From Elysia marginata (Eukaryota > Mollusca > Gastropoda > Plakobranchidae), in contig BMAT01004697.1 of assembly GCA_019649035.1 (NCBI GenBank), forward strand, positions 39,151 through 71,513: DNA of 32,363 nt, written 5' to 3'. Positions 22,010-32,363 of this stretch are shown in pieces (within the stretch, counting starts at the first letter, position 1; every line of letters starts with the position of its first letter). A program made the translations under genes and the position numbers. The notes under the pieces are model-generated. The model worked only from the letters and a program-made list of their open reading frames with translations, was not told the origin of the DNA and did not search any database.

Positions 22010-25000
22010 CTGGTATAGATACAGATGATGATAATGATCAGTTTAACGAATTGAAAAGAAAAAAAACATTTAAGAAACATTTTTATTGCCAGAAAAAAAA
22101 GAACTAAAATGAAAAATAAACACTAGACGTTTTCGTTTTGCTTTCCCTTTCTTTCTTATACACTACACTGTCACCGTTTTGTCTAAATCAGATTTAAAGT
22201 TAAAGGCTGTAGTAGACAGGAAGGACTTACTTAGAGACACACTATCAAGAAATTAATGGGCAAGGTTACAAAGTTTGGTAATGTTACATCGTTGGAAATC
22301 CATGACTTCACGGAATGTAGTCCCGCTGGAGGAAAAATTTTATGATCTTACCTGCTCTGACCGGTATCCTGCTGGTCTTGCCCTTCGCAGCTTGCTCGTC
22401 TGCAGAATCCTGCCTTATTCCCTTTCGCTGGGGCTCCTCATGTGTGATTTCCGATTCCACTTTCACAATATCTGCAACATCTTTTTTCTTCTTAGGTTTT
22501 AATGTCTCTTCCTCTCCACTTGGCAGATTTGATGTTTCTGATATAGTTTGTGCTGTATTTGCAGGTGCAGCAGTGCGATCTTCAGTTATTTCAGTGTCAT
22601 GAGCCTGCGCACAGGTTGCTGCTTTCTTTTCCTCTGTTGCGTCTGCGTCACAGATTGGTGCTTTCTTTTCCTCTGTTTTGTCTATGTTATCGTAAGAGCT
22701 AGAGGGCCTTTGGGGTGTATTCTCAGATAGTGGCTGCTCGCTCTCGCTTTCCTGCGGGCGGTTGTTATTGCCATTTACTGGTGTGTGGATTGGTTGCTCT
22801 GTATTTTCCGGCTCTGTGGACTGCTTCTCTGCTTGGCAGCTATCGTCGGCAGTCTCAGTCGGGTGTTTCTTGGGTGAATCTGTACCTCCGTTTGATTCTG
22901 TTTCTTGTACAGCACCGTTTACAGCATCAGAAACTGTTGTCTCAGGTGACGCTGTAAGGGGCTGAGGTTCTGAACTGGTGGTCTCGGTTTTGGAAGAGTT
23001 GCTCTCCTTCCCCTTTGCGTCGGTTATTTTATCTGTGTTTAAGACCTCCTCGCAGTCTAGCTTAGATGTCAGAATTGTCTTCCTTACGGCAGGTTTGGGG
23101 CTCACGGGCGGACCCACTTTTGGTTTTAGGAGAGGACTACGTCCACTTGGCGATGCTGTTGACGGAGGTTGGGTATCCTTCTGAGCTTCGCTTTCTGTAA
23201 GGCTTGAGTTTGGCCGGCTCGACACCGGGATCGCCTTTGCTTGAACACACGCATGGTCTTTATTGCCTTCATCATCGGTGTCCCCAGCTTTACTTTCTTT
23301 TTCTGCCTTGAGGTGTAGCGCCGCCAACGTCTGCTCGATGTCTGCCAGCATGGAGGAGCGCACGTCTTCCCTTCTCGGGCCGTCGCCGTCCATGCTGTCG
23401 TCTGCCACACGGGGTCGGAGGAGCGGGCTGTTGTCTGAGTCTCTCTTTGTATCCGCATCACTGGACGGTCGCTCTGACGTCGAGTCGGGTGTGTCGTTAG
23501 CGTCGGATATGGTTTGTCCCAGGCTCAGACTGTTATCTTCAGCGAGTTCCTAAAGATTGTGATGGCAATAGAACATTTACAAACTTTCCACAAAAACTAG
23601 TAAGATAGTACATAGCAACTGTAAACCCACTCCCATTGGTTTTCTGTGTATATATCTTGGATAACTGCTTTGGCCAGTTTTACGTCCCCTAAGCTTGCAT
23701 CAGGCATGCTTATACAGAGTATCTTGGATAACGCAGCAACTCAAGTCTCAAAGGGTCAAGAATTGTCTAATTGCTTTTACCCTAAATTTGCAGGTATGCT
23801 CGTCCTTTGACTTAAAAAAAATTCTCGAAAGTTAAATAAACCCATGATTACAGTAATTATTGTGAAAATGAAATTTGCGTCAGTAAATTGCAACATTGCA
23901 AATAAATTAATTCTCATGGGACTGCTATTTTATGATAATAGGCAACACTAGAATACACCTCGGCCTCAAAGTAATTTTCATTAAAGTGAGCTATTACTCA
24001 CAGATGTCTCAGAGTAGAAGAAAATTCCACATTGTAAATCGAATCTGTGGTTTGACAATGACACAGACCCGCCACTCATACAGACTAAACCATTATTATA
24101 TAGATTTTTTTTCCGCCAAATTATTAGAAAATGCTGATTTTCGGGTTTTTTTTAATTACAAAATACTGGTTTTTAGTGCTTATCAAATATGACGTAATGG
24201 GCCAGCTTTTTAAATGATCTGAATATTATGTTTTTAGTATATTACTACATTTTTACAGTACCGGTAGACCCACTGTGTTACACCGAGCATGGTAGTTCTT
24301 AAAACTGCTAATGGGCATTCATTTTTTTTTGTTTCTTAAAAAGAAAAAAAAACCCACATCAAATCACGCTGGCTGCATTCAAATTGATATATGCTGGTGC
24401 TTTTACTACAAAAGTGCCAAAATTTGTTAGGACCGGTAAGTGGTCATACAAATATTTTTAACCCTGAATACTGACAGCTCAATCATAGTTATACTGATTT
24501 TCCATTTTGAGCAGTGGCAGGTCTGCTTACAATCTTTGATTACATTTGCCTACTTTCATTCTTCAACGGAATCACCCCCGTTTAGTGTATAGCCACCATG
24601 CGTGTGTTAACTCTATAAGATTGCCACAAATAGGCATACATGTCTTCCTTGTCTACCGCGTCTCGACCTTAATCTAGACAACTAGGGAAATTTCAAGCGA
24701 CAACTATAAATTGACACGTGTCATCACTTAAGTTAGAGACAAGTGGTAAGTGTTGGTACCCTGAGTCAGAATCGGAGATGAGTACCAAGAATTGTACATG
24801 CATGCCTGTTGTCTTGTAGACCCACCGTAACATTATTCCTGAAGCTCACTTTGTGGGATCGAAGACGAGAACCATCATATCAAACAAATACATGTAGAAG
24901 ACCCAAACACACAAACATCCCAATACATGTTTGTTTTTTTTAATATTTAGCTGTGCTTCGTATTCAATGTTGTGTGACTGATGTGATTGTTGTAAAGCGC

Positions 25001-25493
25001 CTTGATTTAATATTCAGGGATGCCAAATATCAAGTTGTTAAGGTAGTTTTTTTTTTCAAGATTGTTTTCTTTATCCATTTATTGTTTATTGGACACATTT
25101 TGTCTATGGCAATTGCTCTATGTGAGATGCAACACTCGACTCATTTTCAGGTTGTTGTTTTTTTTTAAAAACCATTTGGCATCCCTGAATAATGTTTTTT
25201 TTTAGGATACAGCGTTATATAAATTTATATTTATTATGATTATCATTCAGCGTACCGTGAAGATATCGAGGTTTTCTGTGGAGCTCTTGAAGAGGGCGCG
25301 GGGTGCACGGCTTTGTCGGGCGCGGTTTTTGGGTGGTGGTGGCTTTCGGTACTGGAACAAAAAGAGGACAGCAACGTTAGGATCAATAAGATCTATAGGT
25401 TGTAATTGTATGATAACTGTCAGTTGCAACAGTCGAACTCAAACAAGGTATATATACTTCTGTTGCTGCCGTTACTACTACTGTTGTTGCTGT

Positions 25494-25574
<81 letters not shown>

Positions 25575-28500
25575 ACCACTACTACTACTACTTCTACTTG
25601 TGCCCAACTATTTTACGTACACCAACAGTGTTTTTCTCTCTTATAATACCAATTAGTTACTGAGTTAACCATAAGTCAATGCGCTGACATGCGTATATTA
25701 CGTAGACCCTTATGTTCACTCGCTAGCGCTATAAATCTGGTAAAGATTTCTCGTATGACACCTTGTCACATCGATAGCTTTCGCGTCTTTTGATTGATGG
25801 GTTAATGAGAGGGTAAATGGACTGGACAGCAGGTAGTATGCCCAGCGTAAGAAAAGATGCGGATTGGATATAGATCTAAAGATTACACACACAATACAAA
25901 TTCGTGCTCCCAAAGTCCAACCGTCTAGTTGAAAACAGGCAGTCATGTGTTAAAAGGCCTCACTTAAAACGAAGAAAACTTAAGTAATATTTTGTCTTAA
26001 ATTACGTTTGTGGTGCACGCTTGAAGTAAGGTAGGTCCTGATCTGGATCTGTGGGAGGACGTCTTTCGATACAAGTTGGAAAAACGCCGTCATTGGATGG
26101 CTATCTATCATTCGCTCACTCCCCCCGCCTCTATTTATAAGTTACTCTGCTTGGCCTGCATTTTTTAAAGTTTGCCTTTGAGATTGTTATAGGGAGGTAG
26201 ACAAACAACATTTGATTACAGTTTGTATTCGGCTGACCGTAGTTGTCTTCTTTTGACGTTATTATGTGCAAAATAGGCGTTGGATAGGCAGTTTTGCTGT
26301 CCAGCAAATTGGTGTAGTTGAATGAAGTCAGCCACAAAGCTTAAATATAATTATTTGAGGTTGTTTGGGAAAGTCATGCACAAGTCACTCAGACTAGTTT
26401 TGCTTTAGGGCCTTTTCAATTACAAAATTGTTATAGAACTAATTATTATTTGTTGCTTTGAAACGAAATATCTCAGATTTTTAGAAGAAAAAAAAGCTTG
26501 AGCTGAAATTGTTTTTCAGTATCTTAAAGGGCATAAAGCACACTCTGAGAAAATGGCAGGAAATCGATTTGTCAAGGTTTCGACTTGTGTCTGATTTTCA
26601 CGGACTACCTCACACATTGAAAGCAATCGTCTAATTTAGATTCTTTCACATCTAGGCTATGTATATAATCATTTGAATGATGACGTCGGGCGATTCTGTG
26701 CTCTTGTATGTCGCCTCGAACCAGACCACAATTGTCTCTTCTTTGTGCAAATACAAAAGTTGAGAACTAGATCTAAGCGCGAGACTAGATAGCATATAGT
26801 TCTAGACACGTACTTGCTCTTAAAATCATTTTAAACATCTTCCGCAATATAAACTAAGAAGTTCCTGCATAACGCTAATTTTATTATTTCTTTTAATGAT
26901 AACAATTTGGTTGAGATACTGTGGCGTTTTCTTGAAAGGAAACGGTCATTCAACATTATTATTATTTAAAAAAATTTTTTTTTTTTGCATTTTGTCGCCG
27001 AATATCGGGAAGGTCGACCATCATAAAGAGAAAAAAAAAAACAACCCACGCAATTCTGTAAACATACATGTATTGTATTGGGAAGGAGAATAGAGCACAA
27101 AATTATCGTTCTAGCCTGCAAGCAATCGACTTCAAAGAGGGAGTTTGCAAACAGGAACCATTATCAATATATGAACTAGTTCAGGCTGGGATATGACTCA
27201 AATCAATTAATAATGATAGGCATGACTTGCTCTGTTTCTCATACGTGTATCCCCAAAAGCTAGTATACTATCGTATTTTTACATGTTATTTTAACACCAC
27301 TGCCATTATAATTATGTCTCACTTCGCCCTTGGCTCTCACCTTTTTTGACAAGCATGCGTAAGACTAGTCTTCAACTTTTCGATGTGCATTAAAAATTTT
27401 TTTTTCAGGGATGTAAATCTCTCAGATTTAAGCTGATTTCAACCTTAACCTCTTCCAATTTGGGATTTTAGCTCGTCTTTTTTTTTCTTAATTTCATTGA
27501 ACAGAAAAGTTACTCAGTAATTAACGCCTGCTTGCAAGTAGCCTTTTGCAGTATTAAACTTAAAAACAACACAGCTCCAGCTCCTATAAGCATTTTAGAG
27601 AGTTGCCCTCGCCTTTTGTTACTCTATAGTTCTATTGATTCCAAAGCATTGAGAGTCTCATGACACATTCCGCTGTTTTATTCATCGGCCATTTACAACC
27701 TTGTTTTTTTTTTTACTAAGAAAACAATACCGTTGATATAATTCTATATTTATATCAGAAAGCATTGACTTCAATAATCAGAAAACAAACAACTCAGTTT
27801 CATTTTTTAACCATTAGTTTTCAAAACGACCGCAAGGCATTCTCCCCAGTTTTCCACTGGGTTTCAAAGAACGCCTGACTTTATCCTTATGTCGTTACTA
27901 GAAAATTTCTACTCAACACGAATCTAAAGATTGACTTTAAAAAAAAAATGTATTTATTGATTTGAGAAATAAGATAGGCCTATATAACGAAATAGACACC
28001 CTAAAAGGCGGCGGATCACTATATAGTTTTATGTCGTAATCATAACCAATATTATTCTCCTCTCTACTAAAATATACTGCAAGACGAATTTGCCTTGCTC
28101 TCGGGGCCGCCTAAGCTCTTGTATTACTAGTATTAGTTAGATGGAGAGTGTAATGTGTAGCGTGAAGTGCTCAACACAAACCGTTTGAGGTGACACTTCA
28201 TAAGTCAAGAGGAGATGATGGTGTGTGCCGCGGCATCACATTTACAAGTAACTTCCCATTCCACATATTAGTGCTCATTGTACACACTCGAAATACGATT
28301 GAGTGCAGGCATATCAGCTTTACATATTGAGATATAAACTCTGATTTTTTTTTGTTTCTTTTTTTTTTGTTTTTAAGGATTGCATAGCGTAGGAAGATAA
28401 TGTTAATTCTCACTTTAGTAAATAAAAAAAGGAAAAGGCCCTTGTTCGAAATTCAACTCTGAGACGCAGGATAGATATACTAAAAAACCCATGAAAAAAT

Positions 28501-30413
28501 GGTCGGATTTTCTTTCTTTTTTGCAAGCTCTTTTTCTTATAACCTACACCCTAAAATTAAGCATATTAGACAGACACGAGTAAGGTTTAAAACGTACACT
28601 GAGCACTTCAAGTAATTGGTTAATGAGCCCTTTCAAGGTTGATAGTTATTGGCGTCGCTTCAGAATCATATTTTACATTGATAACCATATCGGTTTTAGT
28701 TTACTGACACGTGGATAACATGTACTCATGTACTATGTTATCATGTTCACAAGACTTAAAAGGTCTTTTTTTTTCTCTATGATTGAATTTCAAAATACGT
28801 TATATTGCATGCCCCCGCCCTTTTTTTCTTTTATATCCACAAATACAGTGTATTTCAGTGTAAGACTTGATGCCGGCACACTTGAGTCAATTTGAGCAGT
28901 ATCCCTTGTCTCTCTGGTCTTAAAGCAAAACCACGATATCGGAAGCCCTGAGATCATCGTTAATGATGGACTGGGCTTGTAAAAATTTCAATCAATCAAT
29001 CAATCAATCACGATATCGGGTCTGCGAGTGTTTAATTAGTTTACTGGTATGTACTGTAAAGGGCTCTGAGCATCGCCATGGGCAATCATTTATCATTATT
29101 ATTACTGTCACAATCGTTTACACACTGCACCCACAGATATGCATAAAGTAAAAATGCTATCGAATCAAAAGACTCGGGCCTCGTCGATAATTCCAGTCGA
29201 TACCACTGTTTAAAGAATAAGAAATAAGCAATAAGAAATAATCTCAGTTACCCGCAGTTGTTGTCTCGGGGTGATCAACATAAACATTGTTTAAGCTTTA
29301 TCGAGTTCCGACAGCTATAGGGTTGGGCGAGTACTCACGGATCGTAAAATTTCCGTCTCTCTGCTGACGGCCGAGAAATCTCCAAGATCGGAGGAGTCCA
29401 CTACGATACTCACGGGGCTGCAAACAGAAAACACAAGACATTGAAATCTAAATTAAAAGAGCGGAAGAGCCCACGGCTTTTGACGCAGTGACACCAAGTT
29501 GCCAGAGGGGTAAATAGTGTGGCTATATGAATATTACTGATTTGAGTAAGGCAATTAATGCTTGTCCATGATCATATAACCTGGCGTTACTCAGTTTTAG
29601 TGGCATGGTCTTTCGGTTTTTAGATACATTTGCATTTTGCCTAGAATTAACTTTGGATGGTGATGATGGCTTATACTAGAATAGAAACGATGCTGTGGTT
29701 GTATGTATGTCAAAAGTATAGCGAAGCTGGTGATACTGTTGAGACCGTTTAGTTGAACGATATATTGCGTTGAATGACAAATTATTACATGAATGAAGGA
29801 AGGCAGTTGAATTTTAAATCATTGGAGTAATGCCCCTCACGCGACAATGTCTTAGTTAAATATCGCTGTACAGATACTGTTATCGGGGTAGCTCAACGTG
29901 AGTGAAGAAGGAGAAGAAGAAGAAGAAGACTGATAATGAAGAAGAAGAAGAATTAGAAGAAGAAGAAGCAGGAGGAGGAGGAGAAGAAAGGCTGCTGTGG
30001 TCCGATATTGCAGATTGTAAAACGTTGAGAGTTAGAAGATCACCAGAATAAAATATTACACTGAGACTTGTGATAGTAAGAACTTGCAAGAAACTAGAGG
30101 ACTACCTAAAACGTTATAGTTGTTAAAACTGTAATTATTTTTTGGAAATGCCATTGGGCAACCGATTGGCCTACCTCTTGGTCGCAGTTCCGTTTTCCCC
30201 AGTCTTGTCGGGTGCGGGTGATGCGCTGTCTTTGCCGAGGCCGCTGTCCGTGGCCGCTTCAGGCTTGTCTGGCCCGCCAGAGGACTTTGGCGGCTTGTCG
30301 TCCGCTTCAACGGAGTTTCTCTTGCCCCAACAACAGAAGAAAATGGTTGCCATGGCTACGACGAAAATGGTTGTGAGAAGCGAGGTCAGAAAGGTCACGG
30401 GCAGTTCCAGCAT
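21951..30413 (-). CDS. Single-pass membrane protein with disordered tail and SxIP (EB-binding) motif
   Basis: Four exons join in frame to 524 residues. I do not recognise a named family. The ATG at 30413-30411 is the first after an in-frame TAA. Residues 1-5 are MLELP; residues 6-29 are one hydrophobic helix ending FFCCW, with two Cys suited to palmitoylation; GKR follows, so by the positive-inside rule the tail is cytosolic. Residues 31-495 are hydrophilic, Ser/Thr/Glu/Lys/Pro-rich and probably disordered, with a helical-looking patch RSSMLADIEQTLAALHLKAE and SH3-type GPPVSPKP. Residues 496-514 read GKTSRIPVRAGSKPRSSPP. SRIP is an SxIP motif flanked by basic, Ser and Pro residues, as in EB1-binding plus-end proteins. 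The inferred role is linking a membrane to growing microtubule ends. The gene converges on ASH2. Confidence 0.85.
22010..22351 (-). other. Intron 3 of the membrane-protein gene
   Basis: A short 342-bp intron between good donor and acceptor sites. Nothing else is seen. Confidence 0.8.
22352..23549 (-). CDS. Membrane-protein gene coding exon 3 (large, disordered tail)
   Basis: A 1198-base exon, open throughout in one frame. Acceptor TCTTTAG, donor GTAAGA. It starts ELAEDNSLSLGQTISDAND and ends KTSRIPVRA plus one base. It contains NSPLLRPR, an amphipathic patch near RSSMLADIEQTLAALH, and a small internal repeat (TEEKKAP and TEEKKAA). The uninterrupted length in AT-rich DNA and its higher GC content support real coding sequence. 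Confidence 0.93.
25012..25190. mobile_element. Small inverted-repeat element (probable MITE), 179 bp
   Basis: A perfect 17-bp inverted repeat: ATTCAGGGATGCCAAAT at 25012-25028 and its complement at 25174-25190. The interior is T-rich. AAT flanks both ends, too short to be decisive as a duplication. No coding capacity. Confidence 0.6.
25471..25591. repeat. (TAC)n trinucleotide microsatellite
   Basis: Perfect for 24 units (25494-25565), imperfect on both sides. It gives artificial poly-Tyr, poly-Leu and poly-Val frames, which should not be annotated as proteins. Confidence 0.95.
28932..29019 (+). mobile_element. Short retroposed tail with (CAAT)n end, 11-bp duplication
   Basis: CACGATATCGG occurs at 28932-28942 and 29009-29019. 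Between the copies is a 66-bp insert with body GATGGACTGGGCTTGTAAAA and a (CAAT)n tail of about six units. A simple-repeat 3' end with flanking direct repeats is what a heavily 5'-truncated LINE or SINE leaves behind. Confidence 0.65.
29339..29417 (-). CDS. Membrane-protein gene coding exon 2
   Basis: Acceptor TTTGCAG, donor GTGAGT. The first base completes Ser80. It encodes PVSIVVDSSDLGDFSAVSRE then TEILRS. The phase fits both sides. Confidence 0.88.
29418..30174 (-). other. Intron 1 of the membrane-protein gene
   Basis: A 757-bp intron holding the GAA/GAG repeat. Otherwise unremarkable. Confidence 0.75.
29908..29990. repeat. (GAA/GAG)n purine-rich microsatellite
   Basis: Imperfect GAA and GAG triplets, in intron 1 of the - strand gene. 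Confidence 0.85.
30175..30413 (-). CDS. Membrane-protein gene coding exon 1
   Basis: Encodes residues 1-79 plus two bases of Ser80. It holds the membrane anchor and a first acidic/basic disordered stretch ending NGTATK. The donor is GTAGGC. An upstream acceptor-like ACCAG near 30441 suggests a separate untranslated first exon may exist. Confidence 0.85.
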
Positions 30414-32363
30414 GCCCTGATGATGCACTACTTAGTCAGTTCTGGTACCATGAAGTGAATCAAACCATCTCCGGTGGGCAGATTGTTGCATTTTGAAGGA
30501 TGCATGGTAGAAATAGCTTTCAGTTTTCCATGTTTTTTTTTAAATTTCTCGCACGATTCTATGTGTGGTTGAGAACTTCTGAGAGATAAGAGAACGAATG
30601 AAGAAAAGAATTGACAACGCTTTTTCCAAATTTCAATTCCGCAGTCCTTTTTTTTTTTAAATATTAAACGATGGTATGAAAATCTAAAACGAATAAATTC
30701 TCAAACCTGTACCAGAGCAGTACATTTGACTCTATCATTAAAATATTCCAACCGCATTTATTGCTGTTATTTAAAAAAAAGCACACACTAGGGAATTTGG
30801 TAAGACACACGAAGTAATTGATAACTACACTGTATCCTTTTTAGACATAATGAAATAAAGCGTGAATACAAAAAAATATCTTTAAATACTGTACATGCGG
30901 AGACTAATATGTCATATCTGGTGAGTCACTTGACGGGCATGACGTGTTGGGACTCAGTTTGCTAAATACAATATGCGCGTTTCTTCTTGTTCTGGACAAG
31001 GTTGGAGTCTTGATTCGGACTGAATCCTTATAAGCACACACACACAATATGATGCATAAATTAAATAACACATCGGTAGCTCATTTGCACAATCGCACAT
31101 AAGAATACACTGACGTAATAATCCACCGTACTCCTGGCTCTCTCCAACTGAAGCCAATAAACAAGTTGAAACACACTAACAACACACGACTTCAGAATCA
31201 GGTACACAACACTTGAAACTAAGTTATGTTGAGTGTCAGTTGCTGTCTCTTCCTCCTTCCATCGTTCGTTCGACAAGAAAATTCGCGATCCAGCTAGGTC
31301 AGGCCTTGTCATCTCGCGGCATTCTCGCTTAATCTGCGTTTCTGTGTTGTGGCCGTTAAGACGACTGACACTGTGAAAGTTGGAATGACCTGACGCGCCC
31401 TTTCTCTCTCTCCCCTCCTTGTTTTCTAATTCTGTACATATACACCAAGTCTAGTACAAGATCCCGTACGGTCGCCCAATAACAACTACACCGTTCTATG
31501 TAGATGAGATGAGGGACCTAAAGAGTGGCAGTTTGTTTGCTTTTGATGCTATCTGGTGTGCTTCAAGTGCAATAGAGACGAGGCCTTTAAATTGTACGCT
31601 GCTACCGGCGAGAGAGGTGTGCTAACGGCCTAACGCAAGTTACCGGTGCATGTATATTTTGACGATAAAGAACATCCGCATTGCCTCTGATTCATGACGT
31701 GTTTGGCCTTGTTTACGGGGAGTTAAGTGCCCAAAAGACAGTGTGGAAACAGGTTTGTTGCACACAATTTCACAACACAATCAGCTATACTATCTACATG
31801 CAGTTGGTGACAGCACCATGATTGTGGGAAACTCCTCGCTTGTTCTTCATAGTATCCTAGTAGTGACGTTATATCACGTACATCTCACGCAAATTCCAAA
31901 TGTGACGGGATGGGGTAAGAGGAGGGGGGAGGAGAAAATGATCTAATTTCAGTGTAGAATTAATGACCCGAAAAAAAAAAGTTTTACTAAAAATTTACCC
32001 TCCTTTCTTTGTTCACTTTTCCTTGTTTTGGACTCTCTCTCCTTTTCTTCAGATTGTTGCAAGAGAACCCCCCCCCCCCTTCCAAACACTCTCTCTCTCA
32101 CACGCACAAACACAAATTTCATGTCGTTATTTTGTTTAACTCTCTATCTACAATGTATTATATTTATCAACATAATTATCTTCCCACCTACATGCTCAAA
32201 ATACATAATTACACCTTAATATTACATCAATGTTTAAAATGTTATCTCGTGTTTAGTTGCTTTTTTTGCTGTGGGTAAAAGGCTTCAAAAATTCCCAGCT
32301 ATTCTTTTCTCTCATTTTCTCTCATAAATATAATGCTACATTTCCATCACGCTGTTTTCATGA
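30414..32363. other. 5' flank of the membrane-protein gene; no coding sequence
   Basis: No ASH2 or other exon is recognised on either strand up to the window end. A locally CpG-richer patch at about 31260-31400 is a plausible promoter or untranslated first exon for the - strand gene, but no core element is clear. A 12-C run at 32068-32079 and a CT-rich patch at about 32088-32100 lie near the edge. Confidence 0.4.

Larger units (their letters stand above)
23550..29338 (-). other. Intron 2 of the membrane-protein gene (5.8 kb)
   Basis: Gene-free apart from the small inverted-repeat element at 25012-25190, the (TAC)n array, and the retroposed tail at 28943-29008 listed separately. The remainder is AT-rich with no supported coding or RNA gene. 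Confidence 0.7.

Noticed and set aside
22342-23553. Open frames on the + strand over the large exon
   Set aside because: Antisense shadows of the 1198-base coding exon on the - strand. That strand has the matched splice sites and joins the neighbouring exons in phase.
25236-25663. Long poly-Tyr, poly-Leu and poly-Val open frames
   Set aside because: Produced by the (TAC)n microsatellite read in different frames.
27838-27880. Small hairpin CCCAGT...ACTGGG
   Set aside because: Only a 6-bp stem with a short loop. Too small to support an RNA gene.
1-32363. CRISPR arrays, rRNA, tRNA genes or bacterial-type operons
   Set aside because: No regularly spaced repeats, no recognisable tRNA or rRNA sequence, and the gene structure is clearly intron-bearing eukaryotic.

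Overview
This is an intron-rich, AT-rich animal nuclear window with long introns, consensus GT-AG splice sites, many microsatellites and small transposon relics. The two protein-coding genes and the retrotransposon tails suggest a lophotrochozoan, most likely a mollusc and perhaps a gastropod. That assignment is a general impression, not a measurement.

Layout. Positions 1-6371 have no gene I can support. They hold polypurine low-complexity DNA (about 1-400 and 764-860), a poly(A) run, a long perfect-looking hairpin (1754-1970) and a 5'-truncated LINE with a 14-bp target-site duplication (3643-3871). From 6372 to 18217 the + strand carries twelve coding exons of ASH2/ASH2L, the PHD/winged-helix/SPRY subunit of the SET1/MLL (COMPASS) histone H3K4 methyltransferase complexes. 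All twelve join in frame to give 414 codons. Two MITE-type DNA transposons sit in its third-largest and largest intron space (8366-9185, hAT-like with 8-bp duplication; 9305-9952, pogo/Tc1-like with TA duplication). The rest of the SPRY domain and the C-terminal DPY30-binding motif (about 115 residues) are not found anywhere in the window, although exon 12 ends in a strong splice donor.

From about 31.3 kb leftwards to about 19.1 kb the - strand carries a convergent gene with four coding exons (30413-30175, 29417-29339, 23549-22352, 22009-21951) that join in frame to 524 residues. It is a single-pass membrane protein with a very short N-terminus, one membrane segment and a long disordered acidic/Ser/Lys-rich tail. 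I do not recognise a named family. Near its C-terminus is a textbook EB1-binding SxIP motif in a basic, Ser/Pro-rich setting, so I propose a membrane-anchored microtubule plus-end binding protein.

How they relate: the genes face each other. Between them lie opposed AATAAA signals only 4 bp apart (19133-19148). Either ASH2 continues beyond the right edge with the membrane-protein gene nested in its intron, or the locus is rearranged or misassembled. That question and the SxIP membrane protein are the two points most worth following up.
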